From: Erigeron canadensis
Taxonomy: Eukaryota > Streptophyta > Magnoliopsida > Asterales > Asteraceae
DNA length: 64,000 bases
Direction: 5' to 3'
Assembly: GCF_010389155.1 (NCBI RefSeq)
Contig: NC_057762.1
Coordinates: forward strand, 3,645,513 to 3,709,512
The position numbers and the translations under genes are program-made. A model generated the notes under the pieces. The model searched no databases and was not told the DNA's origin. It was given only the letters and a program-made list of their open reading frames with translations. Position 1 is the stretch's first letter. Each line of letters begins with the position of its first letter. Positions 27,701-37,000 of the stretch are shown here, in pieces.

Positions 27701-30700
27701 CCTATCCAACTTGCAGGTTATGTGTGTGTGTGTACTATGTTTCTAGTGTTGTGTTGTCATGGTAACAGATGGTAAGGAGTTTCGGTTTGTCTAAAGTTCA
27801 TAAATCATATTAACAGGCATCAGATGGTGGGGTGCGTGAGGCAATATTGGCTGCTTTGAAAGGTGTTGTTAAGTATGCCGGAAAGAGTGTTAGTGCTCCC
27901 GTTAAGACTCGTCTTTATGATCTTTTGAAGGAGTTGATATATAATGATGATGACCAAATAAGATGTTCTTCAGCAAGAATTCTGGGCATCATATCCGAGG
28001 TTTGTTTTAGTTGTGCAACTTATCTTATCCCATTGGTTACCTTCTGTTTCTTATAGAGAAAAGGGAGAGTCGGACAGGTTCGGTAATGGTTCAAAGTTGG
28101 TCAGGTGAAAACTGAATATACTTTTACCTAGAAACTTCTCACCGAAAAATTGTTGTGTCAAGTATGGCTACAACATTTGGTTTCTGGACTTCAAAGCTAT
28201 CTTTTCATGCTACTACCTGCATGACCCATTATAGATACAACCTATATCTGAATTAGCCTGTTATTCTGTTAATAAGCAGTTAGAAGAATTTGCCACCGAC
28301 TTACTAAGTATAGTTTTGTTAAATTTTGGCAGTTAAAAGGTTGTGGATTTTATGGATATTGCCTTCCTTAATACGAGTATTTTTGTTAGCTATCAATATC
28401 TGTTTTTTTTTTTTTTTTTTTTTTGTTGATTGGTTTCAGTGGTCCTCTAACATCTATTTTCAATGGTATATCTGCAGCATTTGGAAGGTTATCAAATATC
28501 TGAATTACTTGAGGAACTTCCACATAATACTTCATCTTCTAGCTGGTCTGCCAGGCATGGCTCACTTCTTACCATCTCATCAATGCTAAGACACATTCCT
28601 ACTATAATATTAGCATCTCCGTCATTCACAATGGTTGCTGACTGCCTCAAAAATAGCTTGAAGGATGAGAAGGTTTGTCACGTTTCTGTCATCATATAGA
28701 GGTGGCACAATGAGCGGGTTGGGTAATGTCTCAGAGAGGTTCATTTTTTAGTTTTGAACAGACAAATTGGGCTAGATTGTGGCAAAGTATTGTGTTAAAT
28801 TATCTAGGAAATTTTATGCATTAAAACATTACTTTAGACAATTGAATTTTTTTTTTCTTTTGAAGCTAGTTTTACCTTTTATATAAAAAAAAAAACTAAA
28901 TGAATCATTTTTAACATAATGGATCAAAACTGTCACCTCTACTCATTGTTTCAATGCGTCTTTTCTGGAACTGGGTCTTCTGAATATTTTCTTATGCAGT
29001 TCCCTGTTCGTGAAACATCAACTAAAGCATTAGGAAGACTACTCCTTCATCAAGTTCAAAAGGATCCTTCCAACTCAAATGCACACAAGGCCACGGTTGT
29101 GTCAATTGCATCTGCCATGCAGGATGATTCCAGTGAAGTCAGGAGGAGGGCATTATATGCACTTAAAGCAGTGGCAAAAGTAATTCAAAACTTAGCTCTC
29201 TTGTATTTTCTTGATTTAAGGGTGGATTCATTATACTCAGACATGAGTTGACATTAACGTTTTATTGCAGACACATGCTTCAGTGATTATGATCCATGTT
29301 ACGGTATATGGTCCTATGCTTGCCGAATGTTTAAAGGATGGAAGTACACCCGTGCGACTTGCTGCTGAAAGATGTGCTTTGCATGCCCTTCAGTTAACAA
29401 AAGGTACAGTGAACGATCTCCAACCACCTGCATTGTCTAGCATTATTCTGTTATTTGTTCTATTTCTCCCATATGGCCCGTTCCTCTCAGCTATTTTATA
29501 TGGCCCATTTGGAATTGAACACTAATCGATTTGACTCTTTCATAATAAGAAGAGTTAATTGCCACGTTTAGGTAGGGGATGTATGGTTAAACGGCAGTAC
29601 TTTGTTGTCCCATGCTTTTTTGTTTCTGATATATCTTATGCATTTCAGGGACAGAAAATGTTCAAGCTGCTCAAAAGTTTATAACTGGTTTAGATGCAAG
29701 ACGGATATCAAAGCTTTCTGAATACAGGTACTGTGTATTTAGATTTGCATCATAACAATGGTTCAATTTCACGTTTTCATTTTATATATACTTCATTGTG
29801 TTTATCCATATAGACAATTTAGGTACCTAGAAATGTATGTTTAAATGGTAACTTGTTTTTTACATGGTTTTTTACTATCTAGAATTATGAGTTACATGAT
29901 CAGTTGATCACACACCCAAAAAAGATATATTTTTTGACGCAGAGAGAAAAAGGGATAAACAATTGAAACCTGTTGATTCCTAAGAATACCAGGAGCAATT
30001 CTTCTAAAATTCGTTGATTCTAATAGAATACCGAAAATCAGGAAAATTCACACTAACACACATTAGTGATAGGAGAAACATGATTTTCATATTCTTGATA
30101 ACTGATAATTAAAAAAGTTTAGGTCCTAATTTATAGATGAGAACATAACAAGAAACCATAAAGTTTAACAAATTGTATTAAATGCATAGTAAGCTAAAGA
30201 GTCCAAATAAAGGAAGGTGAATGCGAAAAGGTTCCGCATCATTTTTGCTAATTATTGCTCGGTTACTTTGCCCTTTCCAGTGAGGGATGTTGAACTACAT
30301 ATTTTAAGTCAGGCTGTAATTAGGGCTGTAAAGAAACCGAACAAACTCATATGAGACCTTGTTGATGTACCTTCGTACACTTTACTAATTGTTTATGAAA
30401 AAGTAGCCAAACATAGAACTGTGTTAATGCTCTAGGCAACTGTGTTTATGAACGAACTATCGAATGTTCACGAACTATCGAATGTTCACGAATATTGAGA
30501 GCTATGTTCATATTCGTTCGAGCTAAATAATGGATTCTCTTTGTTCATGTTAGTTCGTTTAAAAGTTCGTTTACAGCCTTAGCTGTAATGATGAAATTTA
30601 AAGTTTTGTCACTAAGTTGGAATTTCAAATAATGCAAGGCTGGTACAGAAAAAATGGTAATCAAAAGTAGGTTTTGACTTTTGAGTCGGGCCAATGTGAA

Positions 30701-30979
30701 GTAAAAAATCACTGATTAAAGCTCAAACTTGAGCTTTGTTTTTTATTGTGCTTTCAATATTTAGTTTCATTGTACAACATTGTTTGTTGAAGCCATAGAC
30801 GGCTTTGTGGGGTCAAGAACCGCACACGTAGGACCTAGATGAAGAATCAGTTGCTTTGTTTTGCTTTTCTTGTATTTTTATTGTTGATTTTTTTTATATT
30901 ATGATTCCAACTTTTTTTTGTGTTAAATGTTTGCAGTGATGATAGTGATGACAGTGAAGATGACTCGGCAAGTGGTTGA
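6488..30979 (+). CDS. GCN1: GCN1 / ILITYHIA, HEAT-repeat activator of GCN2
   Basis: Giant HEAT-repeat protein that binds ribosomes with its ABCF partner GCN20 and activates the eIF2alpha kinase GCN2 when uncharged tRNA accumulates; the Arabidopsis homologue ILITYHIA also acts in immunity. I resolved 59 exons that keep one frame for 2627 codons, close to the Arabidopsis length (about 2610). The eEF3-like region starts near residue 1330 ([14 protein letters not shown]) and the GCN2-binding region lies at roughly 1900-2400. The C-terminus is an acidic [13 protein letters not shown] tail. No frameshift or premature stop was seen. The start is the ATG of exon 1 ([11 protein letters not shown]). 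Exons: 6488-6596, 8742-9118, 9210-9341, 9974-10502, 11021-11205, 11292-11418, 11799-11872, 12063-12139, 12242-12278, 12359-12522, 13105-13288, 13661-13738, 13972-14091, 14175-14234, 14407-14532, 15071-15170, 15261-15430, 15520-15819, 16276-16392, 16481-16582, 16669-16818, 17321-17485, 17559-17735, 18357-18485, 18627-18707, 18782-18898, 19028-19200, 19374-19451, 19532-19679, 19946-20068, 20377-20433, 20520-20630, 20713-20904, 21266-21439, 21739-21849, 21977-22046, 22179-22257, 22645-22747, 23207-23377, 23781-23903, 23978-24091, 24185-24291, 24376-24427, 24504-24610, 24713-24772, 24862-24979, 25369-25479, 25619-25756, 25831-25953, 26336-26407, 26952-27064, 27386-27544, 27620-27716, 27817-27999, 28478-28672, 29000-29179, 29271-29403, 29649-29727, 30937-30979. 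The exon 16/17 junction needs a GC donor. Transposon copies sit only in introns. Confidence 0.96.
7517..7795 (-). mobile_element. Non-autonomous Helitron in GCN1 intron 1
   Basis: Read on the minus strand it starts TCTATTCTACATTATAAAGC preceded by A, and ends with a GC-rich stretch followed by CTAG at 7517-7520. That is the Helitron layout: 5' TC, 3' hairpin then CTAG. It shares internal phrases with the elements at 33121-33565 and 39279-39550, for example TATATTAGGT followed by TTTAAATTA on the plus strand. No Rep/helicase is encoded. Confidence 0.6.
10640..10980. mobile_element. Intronic MITE ending in TGTCACCTCTA (GCN1 intron 4)
   Basis: The right end GGGTTAAAATTGTCACCTCTAC matches the termini of several other intronic elements in this window that end in GAGGTGGCAA-like sequence. 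The left boundary is uncertain. Confidence 0.35.
11466..11757. mobile_element. MITE with GTGTTTGGTT / AACCAAA termini (GCN1 intron 6)
   Basis: The left end GGACGTGTTTGGTTGGGAG and the right end CTTAACCAAAAATGCCC are approximate inverted repeats of the common plant CGTGTTTGGTT-type MITEs. No coding capacity. A related element with the same terminal theme lies at 58377-58661. Confidence 0.5.
13345..13607. mobile_element. GAGGTGGCAA-type MITE (GCN1 intron 11)
   Basis: Begins TTAGAGGTGGCAATTTTGAC and ends near GACCTGCTTGGCCATTTGCAG, an imperfect inverted repeat of the start. Short, non-coding and wholly intronic. It belongs to the family described in the findings. Confidence 0.45.
15171..15260 (+). 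other. Probable GC-AG intron of GCN1 (intron 16)
   Basis: The upstream exon must end in codon phase 1 (CCT G) to join the next exon (AT AAA CAA AAG, conserved before KEEARD). The base pair at the donor is then GC: CTG|GCATGT. The nearest GT (15175) would give a stop at the junction. The acceptor CAATATAG is normal. The 90-nt intron is therefore best read as GC-AG. Confidence 0.6.
16835..17205. mobile_element. AGCGGTC-type MITE (GCN1 intron 21)
   Basis: Starts with repeated phrases AGTGGTTAGCGGTC, AATAGCGGTCAAAATAGCGG and ends with complementary words (CCGCTATCTCACTG ... GACCACTATAACTAC). A second piece of the family, also with GGTCAAAATAGCGGCC, lies at 17780-17960. No coding capacity; possibly hAT-like. 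Confidence 0.45.
17780..17960. mobile_element. AGCGGTC-type MITE fragment (GCN1 intron 23)
   Basis: Contains ATCGGTCAAAATAGCGGCC and GGGCCCAACATCAAACACA, matching phrases in the intron 21 element (GCGGTCAAAATAGCGGCCCC and GGCCCAAACATAAAGAAAC). It looks truncated on the right. Confidence 0.4.
20965..21201. mobile_element. GAGGTGGCAA-type MITE (GCN1 intron 33)
   Basis: The right end CAATTTTGCCACCTCTATTT is the inverse complement of the family's left end (TAGAGGTGGCAAAATTG). The left end, near TTGGCTGGGCAATATAG, is degraded. Confidence 0.45.
22474..22500. repeat. Perfect 11-bp hairpin in GCN1 intron 37
   Basis: GTCATCCTATC, then a 5-nt loop TGAAT, then GATAGGATGAC: arms pair over 11 of 11 bases. 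It sits in a 387-nt intron. It may be the middle of a small palindromic element. Confidence 0.7.
22764..23134. mobile_element. GAGGTGGCAA-type MITE (GCN1 intron 38)
   Basis: Begins AAAGATGGCAAATTCAG and ends TGAGCCACCTATTACATG, degenerate versions of the family termini. Boundaries approximate. Confidence 0.35.
23405..23640. mobile_element. GAGGTGGCAA-type MITE (GCN1 intron 39)
   Basis: Left end GTAGAGGTAGCAAAAAGGGT with the typical following GGGT word; right end near GTTTGACCCATTTTTCC is degraded. Confidence 0.4.
25495..25605. repeat. CT/CA/TATG simple repeats in GCN1 intron 47
   Basis: A run of CT, CACA and TATGTG simple repeats occupies most of the 139-nt intron between the exons ending at 25479 and starting at 25619. 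Confidence 0.6.
26750..26905 (-). mobile_element. tRNA-derived SINE-like fragment (GCN1 intron 50)
   Basis: On the minus strand the sequence reads TAGTGGCCCATTGGGAAGG (A-box-like) and about 30 nt later GGTTCGAGTCCC, a perfect pol III B-box. That spacing is the head of a tRNA-derived SINE. No clear tail or target duplication seen. A tRNA gene is unlikely because I could not fold an acceptor stem. Confidence 0.5.
28697..28941. mobile_element. GAGGTGGCAA-type MITE (GCN1 intron 55)
   Basis: One of the best-preserved copies: left end TAGAGGTGGCACAATGAGCG, right end CAAAACTGTCACCTCTA, inverse complements over about 11 bp (TAGAGGTGRCA). About 245 bp, non-coding. Confidence 0.6.
30321..30581. mobile_element. 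hAT-type MITE with 8-bp target duplication (GCN1 intron 58)
   Basis: A 261-bp element with terminal inverted repeats TAGGGCTGTAAA and TTTACAGCCTTA (11 of 12 match) is flanked on both sides by GCTGTAAT (30313-30320 and 30582-30589). An exact 8-bp duplication is the hallmark of the hAT superfamily. The interior has runs on the theme GTTCGTTTA/TTCACGAACTATCGAATG and no coding capacity. Confidence 0.8.
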
Positions 30980-31650
30980 TAAGTTGTCAATATGTATGTA
31001 GATTCAGTGTTTTTGGTGTTCATCTATAGCATACTTGTTCTTAAGAGGCTTAGACATAGGCTTTTACCGTCTACATTTTTGTACCCGTAGAAAAAGCTAA
31101 ATGCAATTATTTATAGAGTACACAGACAATACCCATTTTTGAGGAATGGGTTCTCATTTCTGCGTCATATATAAGGTCGTTTGTACTCTGAAGTTGTAAT
31201 TTTGGCATTTTGGATTTTAATTTTGTGATCAATGAAGAGCGGAAAGGTTTTGTACTTGTGTTAGTAAAATCAAGTTTCTTGATGAAATATTAGAGTCATA
31301 TATTTCTTTTGTACCTTTCTGGCTGCCTGTTTATGGCATGATCTTTCACGCCAATTTATGTTCATTAAAACTGTCGGTCATCATTGACCCATTTATCTTG
31401 TATGCATTTATCTGACTGTAAAAAAGATTACCGAGTTCACAAGACTTGATCCTAATATCAACAAGAGAATTGATAAAGAAACCTGATAAATAAGCCTAAA
31501 AAGAAGCCAAACTTTTAGATGGTTACATCTGGCCAACTATTAAAAATCCAGTATTGATTCATTTTAATTCCTATTAAACCCTCTTTTATAAATTTAAATA
31601 TTATGGAGTAATATTTATATGTATTTTTATCAATTCTTTCCGTTGAATCT
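30980..31650 (+). other. GCN1 3' UTR and intergenic spacer
   Basis: The first few hundred bases after the GCN1 stop are probably its 3' UTR; U-rich stretches and AATGAAG-type near-poly(A) signals are present but no single site can be chosen. No other gene seen. Confidence 0.4.
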
Positions 31651-31654
31651 TATG

Positions 31655-32662
31655 TTTTGAAAACTGAACTGGATACTGAACCGGTCTCACAATATGTTAC
31701 TGGTCGGATCGGTTGGATCGGAGTTGAACCGGGTTTTAACTACATATATATTTATCAAATTAATACAAAAGGAATTTTAACTTACACGTAATATGAGTTT
31801 AAGAATAATAATTTTAATATCAATTATTCAAAATAAAACCAAATTCTAACACAAACACCATAATCTACATATTAAGTTTGAACACATTAAGTTATTATAA
31901 AATGCTAATCATCATTATTTTCCTTTTATTATCTTTGTTCTAATAAAAAAAATCCATAATACACTATTCTAATACTACGTAGTTATACTAATCTTTGAGT
32001 CACAGATTATGACCATGCTCAATAAAAAGATAAATAAATTTATAAAATGTTAAAATGATCATAAAATGGAAATACCAAACACGTGGTGAAAGTGTGAAGC
32101 ATCATATATTATATGTACCACACTACCAAAAAAACTCAATACATCCACACACACAACCATACACACTAACAAACATATACAGTCACACACTCATAAACAC
32201 ACAGTCCCTCACACCCTTTTGATTCTATATTATTATAGATCACTTTCCACTTTTTATTATTATGGATATAGACTTAGATTTCCGTCGACATCTTTAACTT
32301 CAATTAGTGGGTAGCGACGGCGGTGGAGCTGTAGTGGTGGATGATCGGATGAAGATATACGATGGCTAGGGTTTGTTTTTCATTTTTTTCAAACTTTGTG
32401 GTCTCTGAAGAGTGAAATCAATGAATAGCTCGGCCATAGCTCCAATCGTGATGAAAAAAGAAAAGGGATTTAAGTGTTTGACTAAGCGTTGACCGGTTTA
32501 CACCAGTTTAAACGCCCTTCCGGTTCGATCTGACAGTCCCGGTTCAAGCGGTTTGCAGCGGTTCAGTTCCACTCATCCAACCGGTGTTGATTGGACCGGA
32601 TTTCTCAAAAAGGCGGTCCAACCGCGGTCCGATCGGTTGGACCGGCCGGTTTGAAAACATTG
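31655..32662. mobile_element. DNA-transposon remnant with GTTTTGAAAA-like ends
   Basis: The left end ATGTTTTGAAAACTGAACTG and the right end GGCCGGTTTGAAAACATTGC are approximate inverse complements. Both ends are followed inward by repeated GGTTGGATCGG/CCGGTCC-type words. The interior (about 900 bp) is AT-rich with a CA-rich patch near 32130-32215 and no coding sequence I recognise. Probably a non-autonomous TIR element; superfamily not assigned. Confidence 0.45.
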
Positions 32663-32764
32663 CATACATATCTTGTCTTCATCTTGCTAGCACGAAAGAA
32701 CAGCCATCTTTTTTCATCTTTCTTTTTGTTCTTGCTCATATTATAATACCATTAAGACTTTCAA

Positions 32765-32996
32765 ATTATGTTTTTTTTTTTTTCATTCACATGTGAAATG
32801 ATATAAAAAGGTATGTTGTAGAAGAAACTTTTTTTAAAAAACTTTCAGAATAGCGTTTATGTGAACTTATGAATGAATATGTTCACGTTTTTGTTCACAT
32901 GTTAACAAATGGGTACTTATAAGGTTTTGAAAAAAACTTTCTTTTGCAACATATATTTTTATAACGTTTCACATGTGAATGAACAAAAAAAACATG
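32765..32996. repeat. About 230-bp hairpin element
   Basis: Two imperfect arms of about 75 nt face each other. The left arm contains CATTCACATGTGAAATG, GGTATGTTGTAGAAGAAAC and an A/T run; the right arm carries their complements (TTTCTTTTGCAACATAT, GTTTCACATGTGAATGAAC). The spacer also contains GTTCAC words. This is a foldback MITE-like structure; the transcript could form a long stem. Confidence 0.65.
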
Positions 32997-33120
32997 TGAT
33001 TCAATACATAATTTAATAGTTTTCAAGGTTCTTAAAAAAAATGAGTTCTCAAAATAAGGGTTTCCATACCATTAAACCATTTCTTCTTCTTATATTTTGT
33101 ACTCGCATTTTGTACTATAA

Positions 33121-33565
33121 CGAGATAGTGCCCGCGCGTTGTGGTGGGGAGATGATAGAGGTGATAGGTCAAGTTGTAGAGTGTGATACCCAAATGCCTT
33201 AGCCGTACGGGCACCGCCATCAGATTTAAAAATTTATCGAAAGTATATTCAATGACATCTCTAATGAAAGAACATGAAATTTTAAGAACACCCATATAAT
33301 TTTTATAAATTATCAACATACGGTTTTTGAGATAAAAGATTTTGAATGAATTAGAGGAATAAAATGATATATGGATGAGAGAGAAAAATATTAGTGGTTG
33401 AGATTTAAAGAGAGATGAAAAGATGAATTGTTGAAATTTAAGGGTATTATAAGTATATTAGGTAGAGATGTTTAAATTAGTGAATAAAGAAGAAGAGTAA
33501 TTTAGGTAGTTCAAATTATTATTTTTTTTTTAAAAAAAAGGTAAAATACATTATAAGAAAGTATT
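33121..33565 (-). mobile_element. Degenerate Helitron
   Basis: On the minus strand it begins near TACTTTCTTATAATG and ends with CCACAACGCGCGGGC, a GC-rich hairpin-like 3' end, followed by CTCG in place of CTAG. Internal TATATTAGGT...TTTAAATTAGTG matches the elements at 7517-7795 and 39279-39550. Decayed but same family. Confidence 0.45.
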
Positions 33566-34356
33566 AGTTATTAGATATATGCTGATAGATTCTCCGTCGA
33601 CCATCATATGTTCATATATGCTGGCTCGAAATAATAATCTTGTCTCAAGCATAGTACGGGTCCTCGTAAATCATTCCTAAGAAATTTTGATGTACAAAAT
33701 TGGGTAGTCACGGTGATCCATCAAGTTTTGGGTTGACATATATATAAAAAAAATAACAAAAAACAAAACAGTTGTTAATATCTACACGTATTAATACAGA
33801 ATTAATGAGGCCCATAAAAGAGCCCAACAAAGATGAATTATAAATGATTACATGTATATAGTGTTAAGAAAATATAAATTACTAGCAGTCAAGGAATCGG
33901 TAGTTGTATTGGCTTTTTTTAGTAATCAACCAAGAAAATTGAGTTGACAAACCAACCAAGTTGTAGGTTCATGTAGAAAGGTTAGGTTCATGTCTCATGA
34001 CAAAAATGTGTAAATGGTTAAGTTTCGTAATCGTTGAGATATTTGTCTTTCAAAATAAACAAGACCCATATAAGATATTTATATGGGAGATGATACAGTT
34101 AGCTATCACATATCTCGTTGTCTTATTGTTTTTTTAGACTGTTCATGTAATTGTATTTTGGTGACTAGCCTTGCTAGTTTACCCTTTATTTTTATAATAA
34201 ATTATGTTGTTTTTTTATAAGAAAAAAAAGTTAGATACCATAACAATATACAGTTTGCAATAAAAAATTATATAATCTGATAAATAAATCGAATGTTGCA
34301 ATATTTGTATAGTTATATCACCTCCAATATTTTATTAGATACCTGAGATGAGTTAT
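33566..34356. other. Intergenic DNA, nothing recognised
   Basis: AT-rich sequence without supported genes, structured RNA or clear repeats. Confidence 0.4.
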
Positions 34357-34371
34357 AGTCTTACGTAATGC

Positions 34372-34590
34372 AAACCACTGGGTTGCTAGCCCAGTGGCCA
34401 CCGCCCCCTTCACAAGGGATATAAGAGTTTGTAAGACGCGGGTTCGAATCTTGGCGCAACCCAGTATTCGTTATTCCCACCTATTCCCTGGGGAAGTCAC
34501 CGGGATGCCAATATGTGGTAGTGTGGCATGGTACCCAAAAAGATACAAGGAGTTAAGTGGTTCCCTCCCAATTACCATTTTTTTTTTTTT
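34372..34590 (+). mobile_element. tRNA-derived SINE with 15-bp target duplication
   Basis: The head has a B-box GGGTTCGAATCTT at about 34440 and an A-box-like TTGCTAGCCCAGTGG upstream; the tail is a run of T. It is flanked by AGTCTTACGTAATGC (34357-34371) and AGTCTTATATAATGC (34591-34605), a 15-bp target duplication with two mismatches. Complete, and relatively young by those mismatches. A functional tRNA is ruled out by the lack of a cloverleaf and the 219-bp length. Confidence 0.8.
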
Positions 34591-34796
34591 AGTCTTATAT
34601 AATGCGGTAATGGGATAAGTTTTTTATTTTTTTAGTGAAAAATAACATCTAATTACTTTAACATACAATTGTTATCATTTTAAGGACATACATATGTATA
34701 ATAAGCAACGACAATATCATAAGGAAACAAATTAAGTGCTTCTATGAAGTTGCTCTATTAATATCAATCGTAGAGATTAAACTTTACAATGTGTGA

Positions 34797-35733
34797 TTAT
34801 ATAAGGTGGGACTGAATGGGAGCGACTTCATGAATATTATTCTTGACATCCATTTGCGGATCATCCTGATTACATTTAAAAACACATTTACAACGAAAGT
34901 ATGGTAAGCATTCTCCTTGTGAATCAGATCCATGTTCCGAATGGCATACATCTTCACATTCCTTCTTATGACATTTAAATATAATGTAGATGTTATAACA
35001 AAGATCTTGTTCTTGGGCCATATGAAACTCCAGACCTACAAATACATATAGTCAACACGTAACTTTAAAATTAATATGGAAGGTGATAAATTTACCATGC
35101 TTTTTGATTTTTACGCACTAGTGACTTATTTGCTTTGCTATAAAAGTAATAAATTACTAGCACGTTACCCGCGTAATGCGGCGGTGGTTATGACGGCGAC
35201 GGTGTGGTAGTGGAGGCGACTGTTGGTGGTAGAGGCGACGTCGAGTGGTGTAGATAATTGATTATGTAAAGAATTAATGCAAATATTTTAAAAGTTAAAG
35301 GACCCATAGTGTAATTAACCCATTAAAGGCATTTTAGACAATTTCCGTCATGTAACTTAATGGAGGTTATTTTCTCTATAATATAGTATAAATGATTAAA
35401 AAAAAAGTCAAAAATTTGTGATACTTATATCTCTTATTAAATAATTATATTTTATTTTGGAAAATGATAAATTCTCCTAACCACTTTTATTTTATATCAA
35501 TCATGAGGGGAAACAATTATGGTAAAATAAAAAAACACATCGATAATATGATGTAATAGTTTTATTACTTGGATATGATGCCTATTAAAATCAATTAATT
35601 AAATTATTTCTAGATGCAGATTATAACTTATAGCAAACTGTTAACATAAGAAAAGAATAATTAAGGGAGTCAAACCTTTACCTATTGTCATGAGAGAAAG
35701 GAAAAATGTGACAAAAATCAATGACTTTTTCAT
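34797..35733 (-). CDS. Defensin-like secreted cysteine-rich peptide
   Basis: Two exons, 35682-35733 and 34797-35035, encode 96 residues. Exon 1 holds the start (MKKSLIFVTFFLSLMTI), a classic signal peptide. The intron splits a Gly codon in phase 1 right after it. The mature part has eight cysteines spaced C-x8-C-x4-C-x3-C-x11-C-x5-C-x1-C-x3-C. The C-x3-C and C-x-C spacing is that of plant defensin-like (CS-alpha-beta) peptides, secreted and often antimicrobial or involved in signalling. After the last cysteine there is a tail of about 25 residues, longer than usual. The gene at 53781-54427 has the same architecture. Frame and splice sites are intact. Activity unknown. Confidence 0.72.
35157..35392 (-). 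mobile_element. Non-autonomous Helitron
   Basis: On the minus strand the 3' end reads CCGCATTACGCGGGTAACGT then GCTAG followed by T: a hairpin (CCGC...GCGG) then CTAG, inserted before T. The 5' end near 35392 reads TATACTATATTATAGAG. About 236 bp, no coding. It lies in the intron-side neighbourhood of the minus-strand defensin-like gene, between its two exons. Confidence 0.65.
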
Positions 35734-35912
35734 GATGATAATGTCGTTTAGCACTTTAGCATATGTGTAAGGTAATTTGCATATACTTATATGGAAAGAG
35801 AGATCAAATAAAGTTCCATTTATTTACATTTGCATTTACTGTTGAAATTAATTAATACAACATGTAACAGAAAAAGAAATACATTGTTCAAAACATAGTT
35901 ATTAGTTTTTTT

Positions 35913-36300
35913 TTGAAAGGTAACTTTTATTCACACGGCCCTCCCCACCAACTAGTGGGTTGGAAAACTATACAAACGCAATCTACAAAACAAAACTACA
36001 CCGGTTTTTTCAGTTTATATTACAATGTTTCTTCCTATTTCTATACCAAAAGAAACCTATAGATCTTATGTTTTGAAAAATTCGTTCTGTGTTGATAACG
36101 CCATTATTGAATCTTTTTTCATTCCGCGCCTTCCATATGCACCAACAAGCAATGAACATAATGCACTTTATGGTTTCTTTCTCTTCCTTTCCTCTGCTTC
36201 CTTACTGATATATTTCGAACAAATCCTTAACTGAAAAAAGGAAAATGGGTGGAATTTTACACCAACTATTAACCCTTTGCCAAATATCCAACGCAGTCAC
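35913..36300 (-). pseudogene. LINE (L1-type) 3' relic with zf-RVT domain
   Basis: The minus strand encodes the C-terminal zinc-binding region typical of plant LINE reverse transcriptases: a WQRVNSWCKIPP-like segment, an FSVKDLFEIYQ segment, then after one stop and a small frame change CWCIWKARNEKRFNN and IRSIGFFWYRNR. A 3' UTR follows, ending in a poly(A) run (poly-T at 35910-35917 on the plus strand). The element is 5'-truncated and broken, as most LINE copies are. Confidence 0.75.
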
Positions 36301-36330
36301 ACAGAAACAAAATTACAAAACTTACTATAA

Positions 36331-36481
36331 GTTTAAGTTTCATTTTTTTTAAATGTTGGATATAGTACTATAAATCTAAGTTTTTATTACTCGTAATTTA
36401 CACTTAGTTTAAGTTTCATTTTTTTAAATGTTGGATATAGTACTACAAATTTAAGTTTTTATTACTCGTAATTCACACTTA
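36331..36481. repeat. 76-bp tandem duplication
   Basis: Two head-to-tail copies (36331-36406 and 36407-36481) begin GTTTAAGTTTCATTTTTT and end ACTCGTAATTtACACTTA with only a few differences. AT-rich and non-coding; likely a recent slippage or unequal-exchange event. Confidence 0.75.
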
Positions 36482-36639
36482 TTACTAAATTTTCCAATTT
36501 TTTCTTTGAATGGTCAAATGAAAATTTTTGATAAAAAAAGTATTACACCTACAACATAAAGAAAATGTACCTTGCATTCTTGCAATATAGGCGTAGCCTC
36601 GGCTAACCAACTTAAACTCCAGTAGCCAGTGATATATTT

Positions 36640-36808
36640 TAAATCTACCATCTGGGTCTCGGGGTGGGTTTACCCAAGGTCTCAGGTTTGAGCCTTGGGG
36701 TTGTTATCTCAAAAGAATTTTTCATGAGGAAGAAATTGGATGTCCAGAAAATCTTTGGTTAAAATTGATTTCAACACGTCTGAATCGAAACTTACTTAAC
36801 AAAAAAAA
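36640..36808 (+). mobile_element. tRNA-derived SINE-like element
   Basis: Contains an A-box-like GGGTCTCGGGGTGGG and a B-box-like CAGGTTTGAGCC about 40 nt downstream, and ends in a poly(A) run at about 36801. The head-to-tail size of about 170 bp fits a SINE. No certain target duplication. Confidence 0.45.
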
Positions 36809-36888
36809 AAGCTTTAGCCATTTACACATCAGTACTAAACGGGTCGGATTAAAAATAAAATAATACAGTAAACTTTTAGCTAAATTAA

Positions 36889-37000
36889 CTAGAATAATAC
36901 CCGTGCATAGCTCGGGTTAAACATAATAGATGTCTTTAATAAATTACATTTAAATTAAACATAGCTAAATAGCAACTCAAATAGAATCTAATATCCACAT
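36889..37000 (-). mobile_element. Helitron 3' terminus
   Basis: On the minus strand AACCCGAGCTATGCACGGG folds into a short hairpin, is followed 7 nt later by TTCTAG, and T follows. This is a Helitron end. The other end of the element was not located; it may be within a few hundred bases to the right. Confidence 0.5.

Noticed and set aside
34376..34450. tRNA gene with a B-box
   Set aside because: It continues into a 219-bp element with a T tail and target duplication, so it is a SINE head, not a tRNA.
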